From contig JARCOQ010000007.1 in NCBI GenBank assembly GCA_029207755.1, positions 40,567,656-40,631,655 of the forward strand: a DNA stretch of 64,000 nt, read 5' to 3'. Each line of letters starts with the position of its first letter. Positions within the stretch are counted from its first letter, which is position 1. Position numbers and translations under genes: made by a program. This DNA is from Chamaea fasciata. Its lineage: Eukaryota > Chordata > Aves > Passeriformes > Sylviidae. Below are positions 48,210 to 60,015 of the stretch, one piece after another. The notes below the pieces were generated by a model, which saw only the letters and a program-made list of their open reading frames with translations, did no database searches and was not told the origin of the DNA.

Positions 48210-49382
48210 TAAATTAGACTTTCCTTCATTTAGGCACAATAAACTTCCTAATGATGGGAGGAAAACAACTGGCAGACATTCAGTGACTCTCATTCTGCAC
48301 CGAGGGGATTTCACATGCTACCCCATTAACTTCAGCCTCTAGAGGAAAGACAGAAACTCAGCTTCACTATGTGCTCAACTTTGCCCTGCCCCCACTTTTC
48401 TTAGTCAATATCATCAGTTGCTCAGTGGAAAACTCTAGCCCTTGAAAATAACAGAAAATTCACTTGTTTTCCTCTAACCATAAGGTCTAGCACAGTAATG
48501 TAAGGAAGAAATGTAAGCTAAACTTCAAAGTCAAAGATCTGTCTTTCTCTTCAACACACAGCATTGAAAACTATATGGACAAAATGGTCACTATCTAACC
48601 TGCCCCTCCAAAGGAAGCATATGCAGCTTAAAAGAATTTGTGATACTTTAGTCAGCTGGTACTTTTGAGGTATTTAATAAAGTAAATAATAATTCCTGTC
48701 AAGGAGCAAAAGGCAACATTCTCCCTGCCCTACAAGGCATTGAAATCAAATATTGGCATGCCTGCATCCTCCACACTAAGTTCTCAGGCTATGCTGCAGA
48801 GCACCTGGATTTCTAAAAATATTCACAAAAGAATCACAAAAGACTTCCACAGGAATGAAACCCATAGTCAAGAGGCTCAGTGTCAGTATAAAAGAGCCCA
48901 CATATTCATGGAGCACTGATAATAATAGATGTTTACAAAGCATCTGTATTATTTTCTTTCAAAGTGGGGTTTTTAAAATTTTCTTAAAAGATAACTAACT
49001 TATTTAGAAAGAAATCAGTGATATTTCATGTGTTTCTCATTCAAAGTCTTTCGAATAATAGCATATTTTCAAGATGAGCATATTTTTCCCTTCTGTTCTG
49101 CAGAAACTTGGTAAAAATAACAACATTTTTTCTTCAAGGAATTAAAAGGGAACAAAAACCAAGAGATTTGTTTAGAGAGCAGTGATTCGGGGGAAAAGTC
49201 TTTGGCCAAAGCAGATACCAAATTGTTAAGCAGCAAGCAGGGTGATTTTATTACAAATGAGGTTTTAATATTTATCTGCATACACAACATATGTGAGACA
49301 CATGGGTGACAATGGCTCCTTGTAATTCAAATTTAGTGAGAAGGTTTAAAGCAGTATTGAATATTGCCCTCTTGCATGTCAC

Positions 49383-49848
49383 AAAATCACAGAATGTTAA
49401 GGGGTTTGAATGGAACCTAAAGAACATCTAGTCCCAAACACTCCCTGCCATGGCCAGGGACATCACTGGACCAGGCTGCTCAAGTCCTTATCCAGCCTGG
49501 CCTCAAACACTGCTGTGACTGGGCCATCTACAACCCCTCAGGGCAGCCTCTTCCAGTGTCTCACTGCCCTCACAGTAAAGAATTTCCTCCTTATATCTAA
49601 CCCTCCCTCTTTCAATCTGTACCCATGGTCTATCACTTCAGTTCCTGATGAAGAGTCCCTCTCTGGCTTCCCTGTAGGCTCCCTTCAGAAACTGGAAGGT
49701 TGCTGTGAGGTCTTCACATAACCTACTCTTCTCCAGGCTGAACAGCCCTACATTTCTTGGCCTGTCTTCATAGGCACCAGTCCTCTTATCAACTTCATGG
49801 CCCTCCTCTGGACTTGCTCCAACAGGTCCACATCCTTCTTATGTCAGA
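49383..49848 (-). mobile_element. CR1 LINE, 5'-truncated, antisense
   Basis: The + strand opens AAAATCACAGAATG and GGGGTTTGAATGGAACC, then gives ACATCTAGTCCCAAACAC, CCAGGGACATCACTGGACC and CCTCACAGTAAAGAATTTCC. Further landmarks are AGGCTCCCTTCAGAAACTGG, CTTCTCCAGGCTGAACAGCC and CATGGCCCTCCTCTGGACTT. About 465 bases of the 3' part remain. Small deletions relative to the usual order (for example around GACATCACTGG) and moderate divergence put it between the young copy at 43 kb and the old one at 38 kb in age. Confidence 0.92.
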
Positions 49849-50040
49849 ACACAGGAAAATCATAGAGAGCTCAGGCAAGATCTCTGAACATGCTGAAGGG
49901 AAAGGGATTAGCTAGCACACTCCAAGCCATTCAGCATTGAGTAGAGGTATTATGGAAACATACCATAACTGTGACCAGGAAAACAGAGGAAAAATGAAAA
50001 AGGTAAAAAAAAAACCACCCCAAAGCCAGACACACACTAC

Positions 50041-50086
50041 AAAAATAAATAAATAAGTAAATAAATGAAATAATAATAATAGTAGT

Positions 50087-50127
<41 letters not shown>

Positions 50128-50150
50128 TAGTAGTAGTAGCAGCAGCAGTA
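50041..50150. repeat. Compound microsatellite: AAAT, then AAT, AGT and AGC triplets
   Basis: An AAAT-type tetranucleotide run (50041-50066) passes into AAT and AGT triplets, then a block of AGC, then AGT, then AGC again. The triplets differ from one another by one substitution (AAT, AGT, AGC), suggesting stepwise mutation of one array followed by local expansions. On the - strand one frame reads as more than twenty consecutive Leu codons. That frame (49912-50166) is a product of the repeat, not a gene. Confidence 0.93.
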
Positions 50151-51069
50151 TACCACTATCAGTCAATGCTGTTGTTGATGATTCTGATGGAATGGCCCAA
50201 ACTGATTTGAAGCAACAACCCCAACTGTAACCAGTGGTCCTCAGATGACATCAGCAGACAGAAGCATCAGGACTGGGCGTATCCACAACTCCTCACCTCA
50301 TACTGAACAGAAGGGAACAGCACGGGAAACTACTGAATATAGTCTGTGGATATTAGGCAACCAGTGAACCACACCTGAACAGGAGGGGGCTTATCTTAAA
50401 GCCCGCACCCTCCTCCCACAGAACCAGTGAGCAGCAACTCCACAGGCCTCAGCAGGATATAGCAGTGAGCTAACTCAGATGAGCAGAACTGCACCATTAA
50501 CATTAGGACTTAGGACCTCCACCCCTTACCTTCAGGTGAGAAAAAAAACCCCCAAACTCTCGTCTTTAAATAAGCTTCAAAAAACAAGTTTTGACCACAC
50601 ATTTTTGTCCACAGCTAGTTAAGGTGTGATTCTGAGCCCTGTGGAAGCAGAATGGGGACCCTATTTGCTTCTCAGGACTTGTGAAGGCGAGGATAGCAGG
50701 TTTCAGAAAGATTATCTCACAGTTCAAACTCGTTAATGAAAGAAATAAATTAACCAAGCTCATTTTTCAGGGAATTCTTGTGTAAACTGGAAATTTTCCA
50801 GTCTGTGAGCCCCGCGCTGTGCTAACCCATAAATCACAGCAAGCAGGTTGTCTGTACAGTGAGAGCAGAGCGTTTGGAGATGGAGGGGCGGGGGGCTGGG
50901 GGGAGAGACCAGCATATGTTCATGGAGGAAAAAAGCCCATAAAATCTAAACAGGAAAAGAAATACCTCCCTTGCCCACCACTGGAACAAAATAAAGGCTT
51001 GGCCTCAGGCACTGGAACATACGCTGTCTGCAAAGAGCGCCCCAAACCAGGGGAAGGCACCTGAAACAG
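50151..51069. other. Non-coding sequence, G-rich towards the right
   Basis: A G-rich segment at 50882-50903 has three runs of four or more Gs. The frame at 50819-51064 is 81 codons and Gly/Lys-rich. Neither supports a gene. Confidence 0.4.
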
Positions 51070-51235
51070 GTCAGCTTTTAATTGAATACAATATTAATTA
51101 CCGCGTGCACCATTAACGGTTTGTGGGATTTGACTAATTAATGTAATAGTTTCTGAGTCACGCTCATTAAATATGAAAATTACGCTGGTGAAAGGTATCG
51201 GTTTCATTATCAATCTTGTATGGACAGGAAGGGGG
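51070..51235. promoter_or_regulatory. Candidate conserved non-coding element, best in the window
   Basis: A 165-base AT-rich core keeps many CpGs (ACCGCG, AACGG, TCACGC, TTACGC, ATCGG), far more than nearby AT-rich DNA. Motifs sit close together: ATTAATTA at 51093-51100 and TAATTAAT around 51136-51143 (paired homeodomain cores), TAACGGTT near 51114 (MYB-like) running into TGTGGG (RUNX-like), TGAGTCA at 51154-51160 (AP-1/MAF-like) followed by CGCTCATTAA, and TATCAATC near 51208 (CUT-like). Such packing resembles an enhancer core. Motif names are resemblances and conservation is not demonstrated. A G-rich segment follows at 51231-51247. Confidence 0.45.
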
Positions 51236-52780
51236 GTGGGGAGGGGGTGCAGTGGAAAGATTCCCACCCCATGTTATTTGTTGTTAGCTCTCTTCTCTTG
51301 GATTTTGTTCAGGTGAGCAGATGGAAGGGCCAAAGTGAAAAAGAAAGAGACAAGGAGAAGAGGAAGGATTGCCTAGTGTCATGAGCCAGTGGCTGTGAGT
51401 CAGGACCCAAAAGCTATCCAGTTCAGAGTGAATGTGCCCTTTCATTTAGTGGAAAGAGCTGGGTGGTCTGCATGAGGCTACAGGTTGTTGTCAATTCCCA
51501 TCATCGTGTTTAGTTTCCTTCATTCCCCTGGAACAAACATAATAGGAGAGACTGATGTCACATGGGGTACTTAAGTCATTAACCCATGTAAAGCATGTGG
51601 TGGTTCCGTATTGGAAAACTACAGGGAAGGTAATTATCGCTGTTAAAACTCAGTTCCAGAGCAAATTATACACTAAGGGTATGCAGAGATATACTGCCAT
51701 GGGACACGCCCATCACACGGGGCAAAACTGTTACAAATGGAGGACCAGAAATGTTATACCTCCTGTTCCTATCCAGCAGCCCAGGTAGGGGCAGCACTGA
51801 TTTACTCGAGAGGGAAGTGTCATCAGTTCTGTATGGGTAGAATACTCACTACATACAGGATGTATGGGAAAAGAAAGGAGAAAGAACAGAGTCCCCTTGT
51901 GTCCCACCTACTGCAACAGAACAAAATGCAGAGGTCATCATCTAGATTGAAATTTGAGAATAAGTGCACAGCTGAGACTGTATGTCTGTGTGTCTGTGTG
52001 TCTGTGTGTGTGTGTGTAAGAAACCCTCAAGAGTGAGATAAAAGCCTAATCCACTTAGGGTTTTCATGAACCCCAAAGGGAAGTTGGATCACCATCCTGC
52101 TAACAATAATGCTTAAATACTGTACAAGGAGCCCTAGGGTGATAGGAGCAGAGATAACTCAGTGCTATTATTTTTTTTGTAGGAGTCCTCTTGACTGATT
52201 CTTAATGCATTGGCACATATGTATGGGGGTGAAGAAGGGAAAGGGGATGTACTTGTACTAGAGCTGCATAACTTCACATTCATGCTACACATACACATAC
52301 ATGCCAGCCTGGAAATCCCAGATACAGAGAAGAGAGAAACCAGTAGGTCAGGAAAAAATAATAAGAAGAAAATAACACACATGCAAAACCCAACAAGTTA
52401 CTCAAATCCCCGATACTCCTTAAAAGGTGGGGAGAACGAACAAGCAGTAAACTTCTTAGAAAGAGGAAATCCCACACATTATGTTTTTATCACTTTGTCT
52501 CACAAGTAATAGCTCCCTGATTTATGTTTCTTCAAAATAGATGTCAGTCCTAAATAGCATCTACTTGTCAGGAATCTATGGCTGAGACTGAGTTGGTTGG
52601 ACTGTTCACAGCCTATTCCTTTTTGGGCCAATAACATGCACAACCAAGAAGAATGCAGGCTCCTGTATTGCATCATTGTTCCTTCTCCAGCATATATCTT
52701 CTTCCCAGCTACTCACACATGAATGTTCCTCCTATTTCAATCCTCATGGTCCAGTTCCAAGGAAGGAAGTGTTATGCCCT
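51236..52780. other. Non-coding stretch
   Basis: It includes the TG/TC microsatellite at 51983-52017. Two frames of 99 codons (51737-52036 and 52210-52509, +) are present, the first running through the microsatellite. Neither has a recognised domain. Confidence 0.4.
51983..52017. repeat. TG-rich microsatellite with TGTC interruptions
   Basis: The units alternate TGTC and TGTG before becoming pure TG. The pattern is an interrupted dinucleotide array. Confidence 0.9.
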
Positions 52781-53740
52781 TGTCTGCTGGGTTGGTTTAG
52801 GGGAAAGTTGTTTGACTTACTCTGCGCAATGAACAGAGAAACAACAAAATTCTCAGGAGGTTCAGTGACACACTTTCACTTGCAAACTTTAGAACATTAA
52901 GGTAAAACAAGGTACTTGTAGCCATTTTGGTTAGAAAAGCAACAATCTAAAAACATAAAAATAACACCTGAGAGACTGTATAGTGGAAAGGAAAGAAAGA
53001 GACAGAAAGAATAAGAGTAGAAAGGTACATAGTCACCACCCTTGGATTCAGTGATGAGACTTGATTGTTGCATTTTCAATGTCCACTGGTCGAAGAGATG
53101 GTTACAGTTTTAATCCAGGGGTGGGGAAGCCCACAAAACACGAAGTTCAATGGGTTAATATATGCTCAGGTTCCAGGTGTGAGTGTCCAGGTACCTCCCC
53201 TGGGGTGGGGAGGTTTACACTGTCTGATGTAACACGCAGGGGATCACACAGCACTCTCAGAGTCTTTGATGATTTATGACAACTTTTAAGATGTTACAGC
53301 TGCTTCTTACATCAGTAGTTGAGCCAACTATGGCTCATCAGAAGGGACAAATTCCTGGAGGTCTACATGTGAATGTCAATACTTTTCAGGGAGTTTTCAT
53401 ACCTGAGCCACTTGTACAAGGATATTGCCATGACAAAAAGCACACATGCTAAAATCCCAGCTCACAGGATGTGCGTCTTATTGGCCTCTTCCCTTATCTG
53501 GCTCAAACCTGAGGTAGTGGCATCCTGTGGTGGGTGTTGAACTGCTCTGCACCTGGGCTGCAACCTTGCACGTCATCAGCAAATCACCACTGCTTTTGCA
53601 AATGGTTGATTGTTTGAGCCATTAACCATTAACTTTCTAGTCTCACATGAAGGCAGCTATAATCAGTTCTGTTTCATACACAAACTGTGAGTGCTCTGAG
53701 AAAACTCTTAAGTGTTGAAGGAACCCTGGTATAATTAAAC
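52781..53740 (-). mobile_element. Probable degraded LTR-type retroelement, boundaries uncertain
   Basis: The region opens TGTCTGCTGGGTTGGTTTAG and carries long phrases typical in texture of bird LTRs: AACAGAGAAACAACAAAATT, GGTTAGAAAAGCAACAATC, TTAATCCAGGGGTGGGG, GGGTTAATATATGCTCAGG, GTACCTCCCCTGGGGTGGGG and CACGCAGGGGATCACACAG. It differs in composition from its surroundings, and such phrases are familiar to me from dispersed songbird sequences. I could not find matching terminal repeats or a target duplication, and the orientation is a guess. It might be one LTR or parts of two elements. Confidence 0.38.
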
Positions 53741-56700
53741 TTCTATTTTACACAGTGGCAGGCCTCTTTGCAACCATATTAACAAGGATTTGTTTTCTCT
53801 CCAGAACAAAACAAATTAGTCACAAATTTATGGAATGAGAACTAGCTCCTCTTGTGATTCAAATCCTACACCAAACAAACAAGACCTCTTCTGGACTGAA
53901 ACGATGCTCCATACACATTGTGTTTTCCAGTCCTACCTTCTTCCAGGTCACGGGGTTTCATTTAACTCCTTCCCACCTCTTTTAAAGATGAACTTTGGTC
54001 TTTTGAGTACATCAAAACAGCCAGGGCACTGCTGCCACCTCTATAGTTGACTAAAGATATTTTGGTTTCACTTCTGAGTATACTTCAGGTATCAAAGATC
54101 TAAGTTACACAGTTCCCCCTCTTGCTTTGCTAAATGTAGTTCATCACAGCAGTTAATAGGAAACTTTTGGTTCAGGAAGCCCCTAAACTGCTGGATTACC
54201 TAATGTTACTGCTCTTCTCAAAGTATGCAATACTGCCATCATCAAACAGGATACCAAGCTACATGAATTCTTGTTGAAATATTTACAGCTGCTTCATAGT
54301 GCCAAAGTTCCCATGGATTTTGTCAATGTGAATAGAGAGGACAAAGATGCAAAGTAGCCCTACCAAAAGCAGAGTTAAGACAGTCTTCTCTAGGAAGCAC
54401 ACTGAGCAGCCATGCTCAGCCCATTGCTTCTCATTAGCACTACAAGAGCTTTTATCAGCTCACACTCATTTTTACCTCCACTGACATTATCCTCTACAGA
54501 CTAATTTGATCCTTTTCAGTTCCTCTCATTCTCCACTGTTTTTGGTTTTTTTTCATACATCTGTGCTGATAAAACAGAGAGGACTTCCCAGACTGGAGTA
54601 AAGGCCATTATTCTATGTACAAAAGTCCTGGCTGGAAAAAGAAAACCCACACCCAACCCAGAGCAATTTGTGTTAGGGGAAAAGTCTTTGAAGCTATGAA
54701 AATATCCAGGTGGCAGCTATGTAATCAATATATATTATGGCCTCTTGTATCTTCCATAACTTTACTAATGAGTTCACAGTGTTTAATTAATTTAGCACTA
54801 AACTGGTAAGATATCCTGTCACTGCCTGCCTGTTATCTCTTTACATTTAATTTCAAATGTTTCTGTAGCTCAAATGTATCTCTGAATGAAAGTCAGTGTT
54901 CCCAAAAGAATATGGCAGTAGACACTTTCAACTTCAGCTACAAGAAGACAGTGGAGTAAGAACATGAAAGATAATACTCAGTTAAATTCTAAAGTGGGTA
55001 AGCACAGCTATGCTGAAGCTGCAGCAAATTAAGTTATTACTAAAGTGTCAGTCAGATGAATGCAACAGCACTTGCCCTTTAGATCTATAATGTTCCATCA
55101 GACATCAGAAAGTGAACCTCCAAAGGTGAGGAGGAGTTGATTTTGCTACGTGATTTTGGTTTTCAATGCTTTGGGGTTTTTTAAAGACATATCTTTCACC
55201 CAATCACATATCACAAGTCTAGGTATGTGTCCACACCTGCCAACAAATGTATTTAGGAGACAACACCTAATTGCTGCCAGTAGCTAATTTAGTCGCTAAA
55301 ACTCCACAGACCTTATTTCTGATGTCACAACTAAGTGGCACTTATCTAAGCAAAGTTGTAAGTACTTTATTACTACCTCTTCTCAGTACCAGATCTGAGT
55401 GGATAAATTCAGATTGTCTTAGATTCACTCTTAAAACACCACTGTGTGCTTCTCTGTGCTTCTTCTTCCAATAAAAAGACGACAAGAATTTATCAATGTA
55501 ATACTCACAAAAAAAAAAGTATAGTAAAGGCGATAAACAGGTTTTTTCCTATTGTAAGGATTTTCAGGTTTAAAACCAGTGTCAAAATTATTCTGTTGAA
55601 AGCTTTATAAGATGGATAGTTGATTTTTTTTTCCAAACAATAAAATATTAAGAAATCAGCAAAGGAATTTTTTAGTTTCTGCTTTACCTTTCAGCCAAGC
55701 AGTTTATTCACAAAACATTTCTTGGGTGGTTCATCTTGCCTAAAGACTTTGGAGTGGTTTCAGAAGTATTGCGTCCCATCAAAAGTACAGGACAGAGACT
55801 AATAGTGAATTCTCAAGGGCACAGGAGTTGGTGGCAGAACTAAGAATACAAGCCCACAGCTATGACATTAAACTTAAAATAAACACATAATTCTAAACAT
55901 GGGGATAAAAATAATGTCCGACTGTTGAACAATGGTTCATAAGCAGAAACACATCATAATTACTGCTTTAGAGACTTTACAGTGCCAACATCTGTGACAA
56001 AATCCCCCAAAACAGCATGTTGACTGACATAACAGGATTTAAAGTGTATATGTACCAAGTTTGGGCTCCTACTTTCTTGGAGAAGCTGATTAGCAAAGTT
56101 TCAGTATGGAAGGGATGTATTGATCACACCACGTATTCTGTGATTTATGAATTTATGCAAGGAACATTCTGTCCTAGCAAGACCAGACAGCAGTGTGTAG
56201 AGCAGTGAACCCTAAGCCAGGTCCCTGGAGAGAAGCCTTCTCACTGCACAAACATGAAGTGTGAAAAAAAATTTAATACAGGGAAGCAAGCCAAAGCCAA
56301 TGGGTCTGCAGTCAGAACAGTTTGCTGTTCCATTTGAAGCCAGACAAATAACCATTCATCTTCCAACTGTAAGCAGCATTAAAAAAGAAAGGAGAGTTTA
56401 TTTGTATCCAATAGCTTCCTGTGTTGTTGGGGAAACCTAAAGTAGCAGCCGTCAGCAGAGCTAATGCATGAGGAAGAAACTAGAGTTTCTTTCAAATGTT
56501 CCACTTTTCTGTAATGTTGTTTTCAATCACCCAATTCATGTATAATCCTTTCCCTAGCAGTCTTCAGTATCTGGACATAAAATTAAGAGAGAGAACATTT
56601 CTTTTCAGGTTGAAAGTCCTTGCACAGGGTTGACTGGCAGCACTCCCTGAACTTATCATCCAGCAGGAGTAATGAGTTCTCAGAGATTTGGGACACATGT

Positions 56701-57412
56701 TTTCTACCAAACTGAAAAGATAGCTTTAGGGCAAGACTCCAAGAATTAGAGGGTAGCCTCCCTTACCAGCCACAAGGCAGTACTTAAGTAAACAGAACGA
56801 AGAGCACAAGGCACCTTATAACCCAGTCTATTCCTACTCCTGACAGTAGCTATGTGATGAGCCTCTCTCTTGAGAAGCTTTCAGTCAAGTCATCTCTGTG
56901 TCCCACAGACTCACAAATATACTTGGCCTTATATATGGATCATTTTCAGAGACCAACAGAAGGGTGAGAAGATATTAACTTCTTCTACATCTTGTTGCAT
57001 GTTCCATAGAGTTTCTCTCTACACAATATAATATAGACGGTCATGCTGTTTTTATTCCTTCATAAAAAAAATGGGAGAAAAGCACAAAGAATGGAACTCA
57101 CCTGTACTGCAGCACTCTCACCTGCACTTTGCTTCCGCAGCTACTTCATCTCTTTCAACAACCCCACCTCCAAATAGCTTCATTCAGGAAACAAGAACAT
57201 GGCACATCACTACAGGTATCTGCAGGAATATATCTTCACATGTAGAATCCAAAAGCTCTCCTGCAAATCATAGAGGGCATAGAGTTCAGTGCTTCTACCA
57301 GCTGCATATTTTGTAGAGATTTGTCCACTCTTCATTTATATTTAAGCACCACGGATGGTATTACTTGTCTTGAGAAATTGTTTCTTTTGTTGGTTTTGGT
57401 TCAGATAGTTTC
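53741..57412. other. Long non-coding stretch
   Basis: Open frames are at most 81 codons. AT-rich throughout, with short A and T runs (for example at 55510-55518). No repeats or candidate elements were recognised. Confidence 0.45.
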
Positions 57413-57856
57413 TACTCACACTACCAGTGAGGAGTCTGGGCATGCAGAAGGAGTTGGGAGTAGACACAGCCAGGACAGCTGACCTCAGCTGATCAAAGGA
57501 ATATCACATACCATATGCATTATGTTCAGCCTATAAGGGGGGAGGGATAAGGAGGAAGGGGGGATGTTCAGAGTTACGGTATTTGTCTTCCAAAGTAATC
57601 ACACATGAAGGAGCTCTGCTTTCCTGGAGATGACTGAACACCTGCCTGATCATGGGAAGTGGTGAATGAATTCTTTGTTTTACTTTCCTTGTGTACACGC
57701 CTTTTTCTTTACCTATTAAACTGTCCTTATAACAACCCATGAGTTTTCTCACTATTTTACTCTTCTGATTCTCATCCCTTCTCCCTTCATCCTGTAATGG
57801 GGAATGAGGGGGCAGATGGGTGGTGTTTCATTGCCAGCTGGGGTTAAGCCATGACA
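57413..57856 (+). mobile_element. LTR, same family as 14209-14781, 5'-truncated, sense strand
   Basis: The right end GGGGTTAAGCCATGACA matches the 3' terminus of the family seen at 14.2 kb, in the opposite orientation. Upstream are ACACAGCCAGGACAGCTGAC, ATATCACATACCATATG, CTATAAGG (TATA-like, 57531-57537), GAGATGACTGAACACCTGCC, ATTAAA (polyadenylation signal, 57715-57720) and CAACCCATGAG. The first part of the LTR is missing, with recognisable sequence starting near 57413, so about 445 bases are kept. No internal retroviral sequence was recognised on either side. Confidence 0.87.
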
Positions 57857-59727
57857 TATTTCCATCTCTGGTCCAAGAAATTTCTTTAGTTCAAGTATCC
57901 CTCCCAAGACTTGACAAAAAAGATCAGATGCTAGTGGGAGATTAAAACATTCAGCCTGTTTTCAGATTGGATGCACTTTCTCTCTCCAGCCCACTAATCA
58001 GTTCTTAGACTTCTCATTTGGACATACTGAGTTTCTTGATCTGGAGAAAGAAGTGTTATATCTACACAGAGACAAGAAGGAGAAACAGTAGCAGCCATTC
58101 AGGAAAGCAGTCGTGTAATGCAGTCTGTTGATCTGAAAATGTTCTGAGGAGTATCCCTTTCCCCTGTTCACACAAGAGTATTGTCATAGTAACATATAAT
58201 AACATTTCTGCATCCAGCCTGGTGTATTCTGCTTGGTTTCAGCCATTTGGTCTTGCCAACGCTTAAACTGTGAGGGGAAACACTACATGTCAGTACTAGT
58301 CTTCTGGAGAAATGCTCAAGAATATTCCTCTGCTTTGTTCCCCATTTACTGAATTACAGACTCCATGCCCAAAATGACAGCCTTTACCCACCAGGAGACG
58401 TTCTGAGTAGCACAAAAGTACTGACTGTGAGCTCCTATACAAAGACATGTGGATCATTAACACAAGCAAGCCTACAGCTTCACCATTCATCACTAGCTGG
58501 CTTGACACCTGCCTTCTGGTGACAGCCTTCACTGGAGAAAGTTTGCAGCTGGCCCAGCTCTTACTGAGCTTCCTCATACCCACCAACTATCTCCACTCTC
58601 CATTTGTCAATTGTAAGTGATAATTTCTATTCAATCTGATACATATTATAAGAATATAAACAAATGCCTCTGGCTGTATCATAGCTGCAATCACTTCCCT
58701 TTATAGCCATCATTTATTACAGGCAGACAGGTGGCCATCCGGTGGAATGCTGAAGAGGCTATCTTCTGGACAATCACGAGGAAACACAGCCACATTTACA
58801 TTCTTCCTGAGCAGACACAGTGGTCTGTGATTTCTGAAAAAACTTCACTATGCTGCAAAATTTCTTCCTTTCTCAGCCATGTAAGTCACAGAAACAAATC
58901 TGAATGATACAAGCCTAGCCCATGAATGAAATTTGAAATTTAAACTTATTTAAGATTTTTGAAAATAAGGAAGGGGTCTGAGGAAGCTTTGTCCTCAGTT
59001 GTTTCATTTGTGCCTCACACTTTTGATACAGGATACATGCTTTTCTTAATACTGGCCATTTGACATCTCAAAAGTATACAAAACACTGAGATGGCAGCAG
59101 CTTTGCTGCTCAACTGGCATTTGAAAGAAGGCTTATTATGTACTACTCCAAGGCATGTGTATTGGTTCATTTCAAAAAGACCTTGGAATTCATATATTGG
59201 AATCATTTTACCTTGCTTGAAAACACTGACACCTGTAAACCAAATATATGTCAGGCTACTTCACAACACAGGCAGCAAAAGTCAGGACAGAAAGTGAACA
59301 GTATTGCAGTAACAGCACTTAGAGAACACAGAATATAATTAACATATTTGTCAAAGTCTAGAACAACGACATTTAACATCAGCTTGTGTATCAGCACAAA
59401 AGGACCTCAGACTTGAACTGCTTCTGAAACCCTGCAATCTCACGAGCCCAGCATAGTAGATCAGTATGACTTCCATAACCACAGGCTGAGCAAGTCCTTA
59501 CCACTAGCACTGATAACAGGACCTGTGCTACCTGATACTTGTCAACTTCTTAGAGTGCAGGGAACTGGGCTTTCGCACAGAGTGCTGCAAGGACAGAGCA
59601 AGGAATATTGAAGTGGAAGAGTTGCTGCAGGACCTTGTCATATCTGTTACTATTACTAACTATCCATCATTCTCAAGATAACAACTTACATTGACTGTCA
59701 TAGCAAAATGTGCATTGTGAAGTTCAT
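57857..59727. other. Non-coding stretch
   Basis: A 96-codon frame at 58296-58586 (-) and short frames around 59015-59338 on both strands have no recognised domain. No repeats were recognised. Confidence 0.4.
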
Positions 59728-60015
59728 AAGAGCAGACAGACTAAAGGTCCATCACACCTCACCAACAGCTGGTGCAAGGGGCTTGGGAAAGTGTCCACCT
59801 ACTCTTCTAGTATCCAGTCCTTTAGGGAGTTAATAAAGCCAAAGGCTGCATTAAAACCATTCTATTTATTACCCATCAATGGACTTGAATACTTAATATC
59901 ATTTATTCTTGGTCGCCTACAACATCTACTGAGAATAAATTCCACTGCTAAATTCAACTTGATACTTCAGAGTGCTTCCTTCTTCTCATCTTCACATACC
60001 CAGCACCCAGTGAAA
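59728..60015 (-). mobile_element. Very old CR1/L3-like LINE remnant, antisense
   Basis: The + strand shows AGAGCAGACAGACTAAAGGT followed by CCATC, like the phrase with AGACCAAAGGTCCATC in old amniote CR1/L3 ends. Next come ATTCTTGGTCGCCTACAACA and TCTACTGAGAATAAATTCCA, then AGAGTGCTTCCTTCTTCTCA, in the expected antisense order and spacing. Substitutions are heavy. A 124-codon frame (59710-60084, +) overlaps it and is a chance frame through repeat DNA. The identification depends on remembered consensus order. Confidence 0.48.

Larger units (their letters stand above)
45546..49382. other. Long non-coding stretch
   Basis: It contains an A/C-rich simple repeat (46628-46718) and a C-run/A-run (48185-48209), both listed. 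Open frames reach about 100 codons (46010-46315, -) with no recognised family. From 46730 to 49060 even chance frames are rare. Confidence 0.45.

Noticed and set aside
49912..50166. Reverse-strand frame with a run of more than twenty leucines
   Set aside because: It is produced by AGC/AGT triplet repeats read in one frame and has no flanking protein-like sequence.
50882..50903. G-quadruplex on the + strand
   Set aside because: Only three runs of three or more Gs are present, so a standard four-run quadruplex is not supported.
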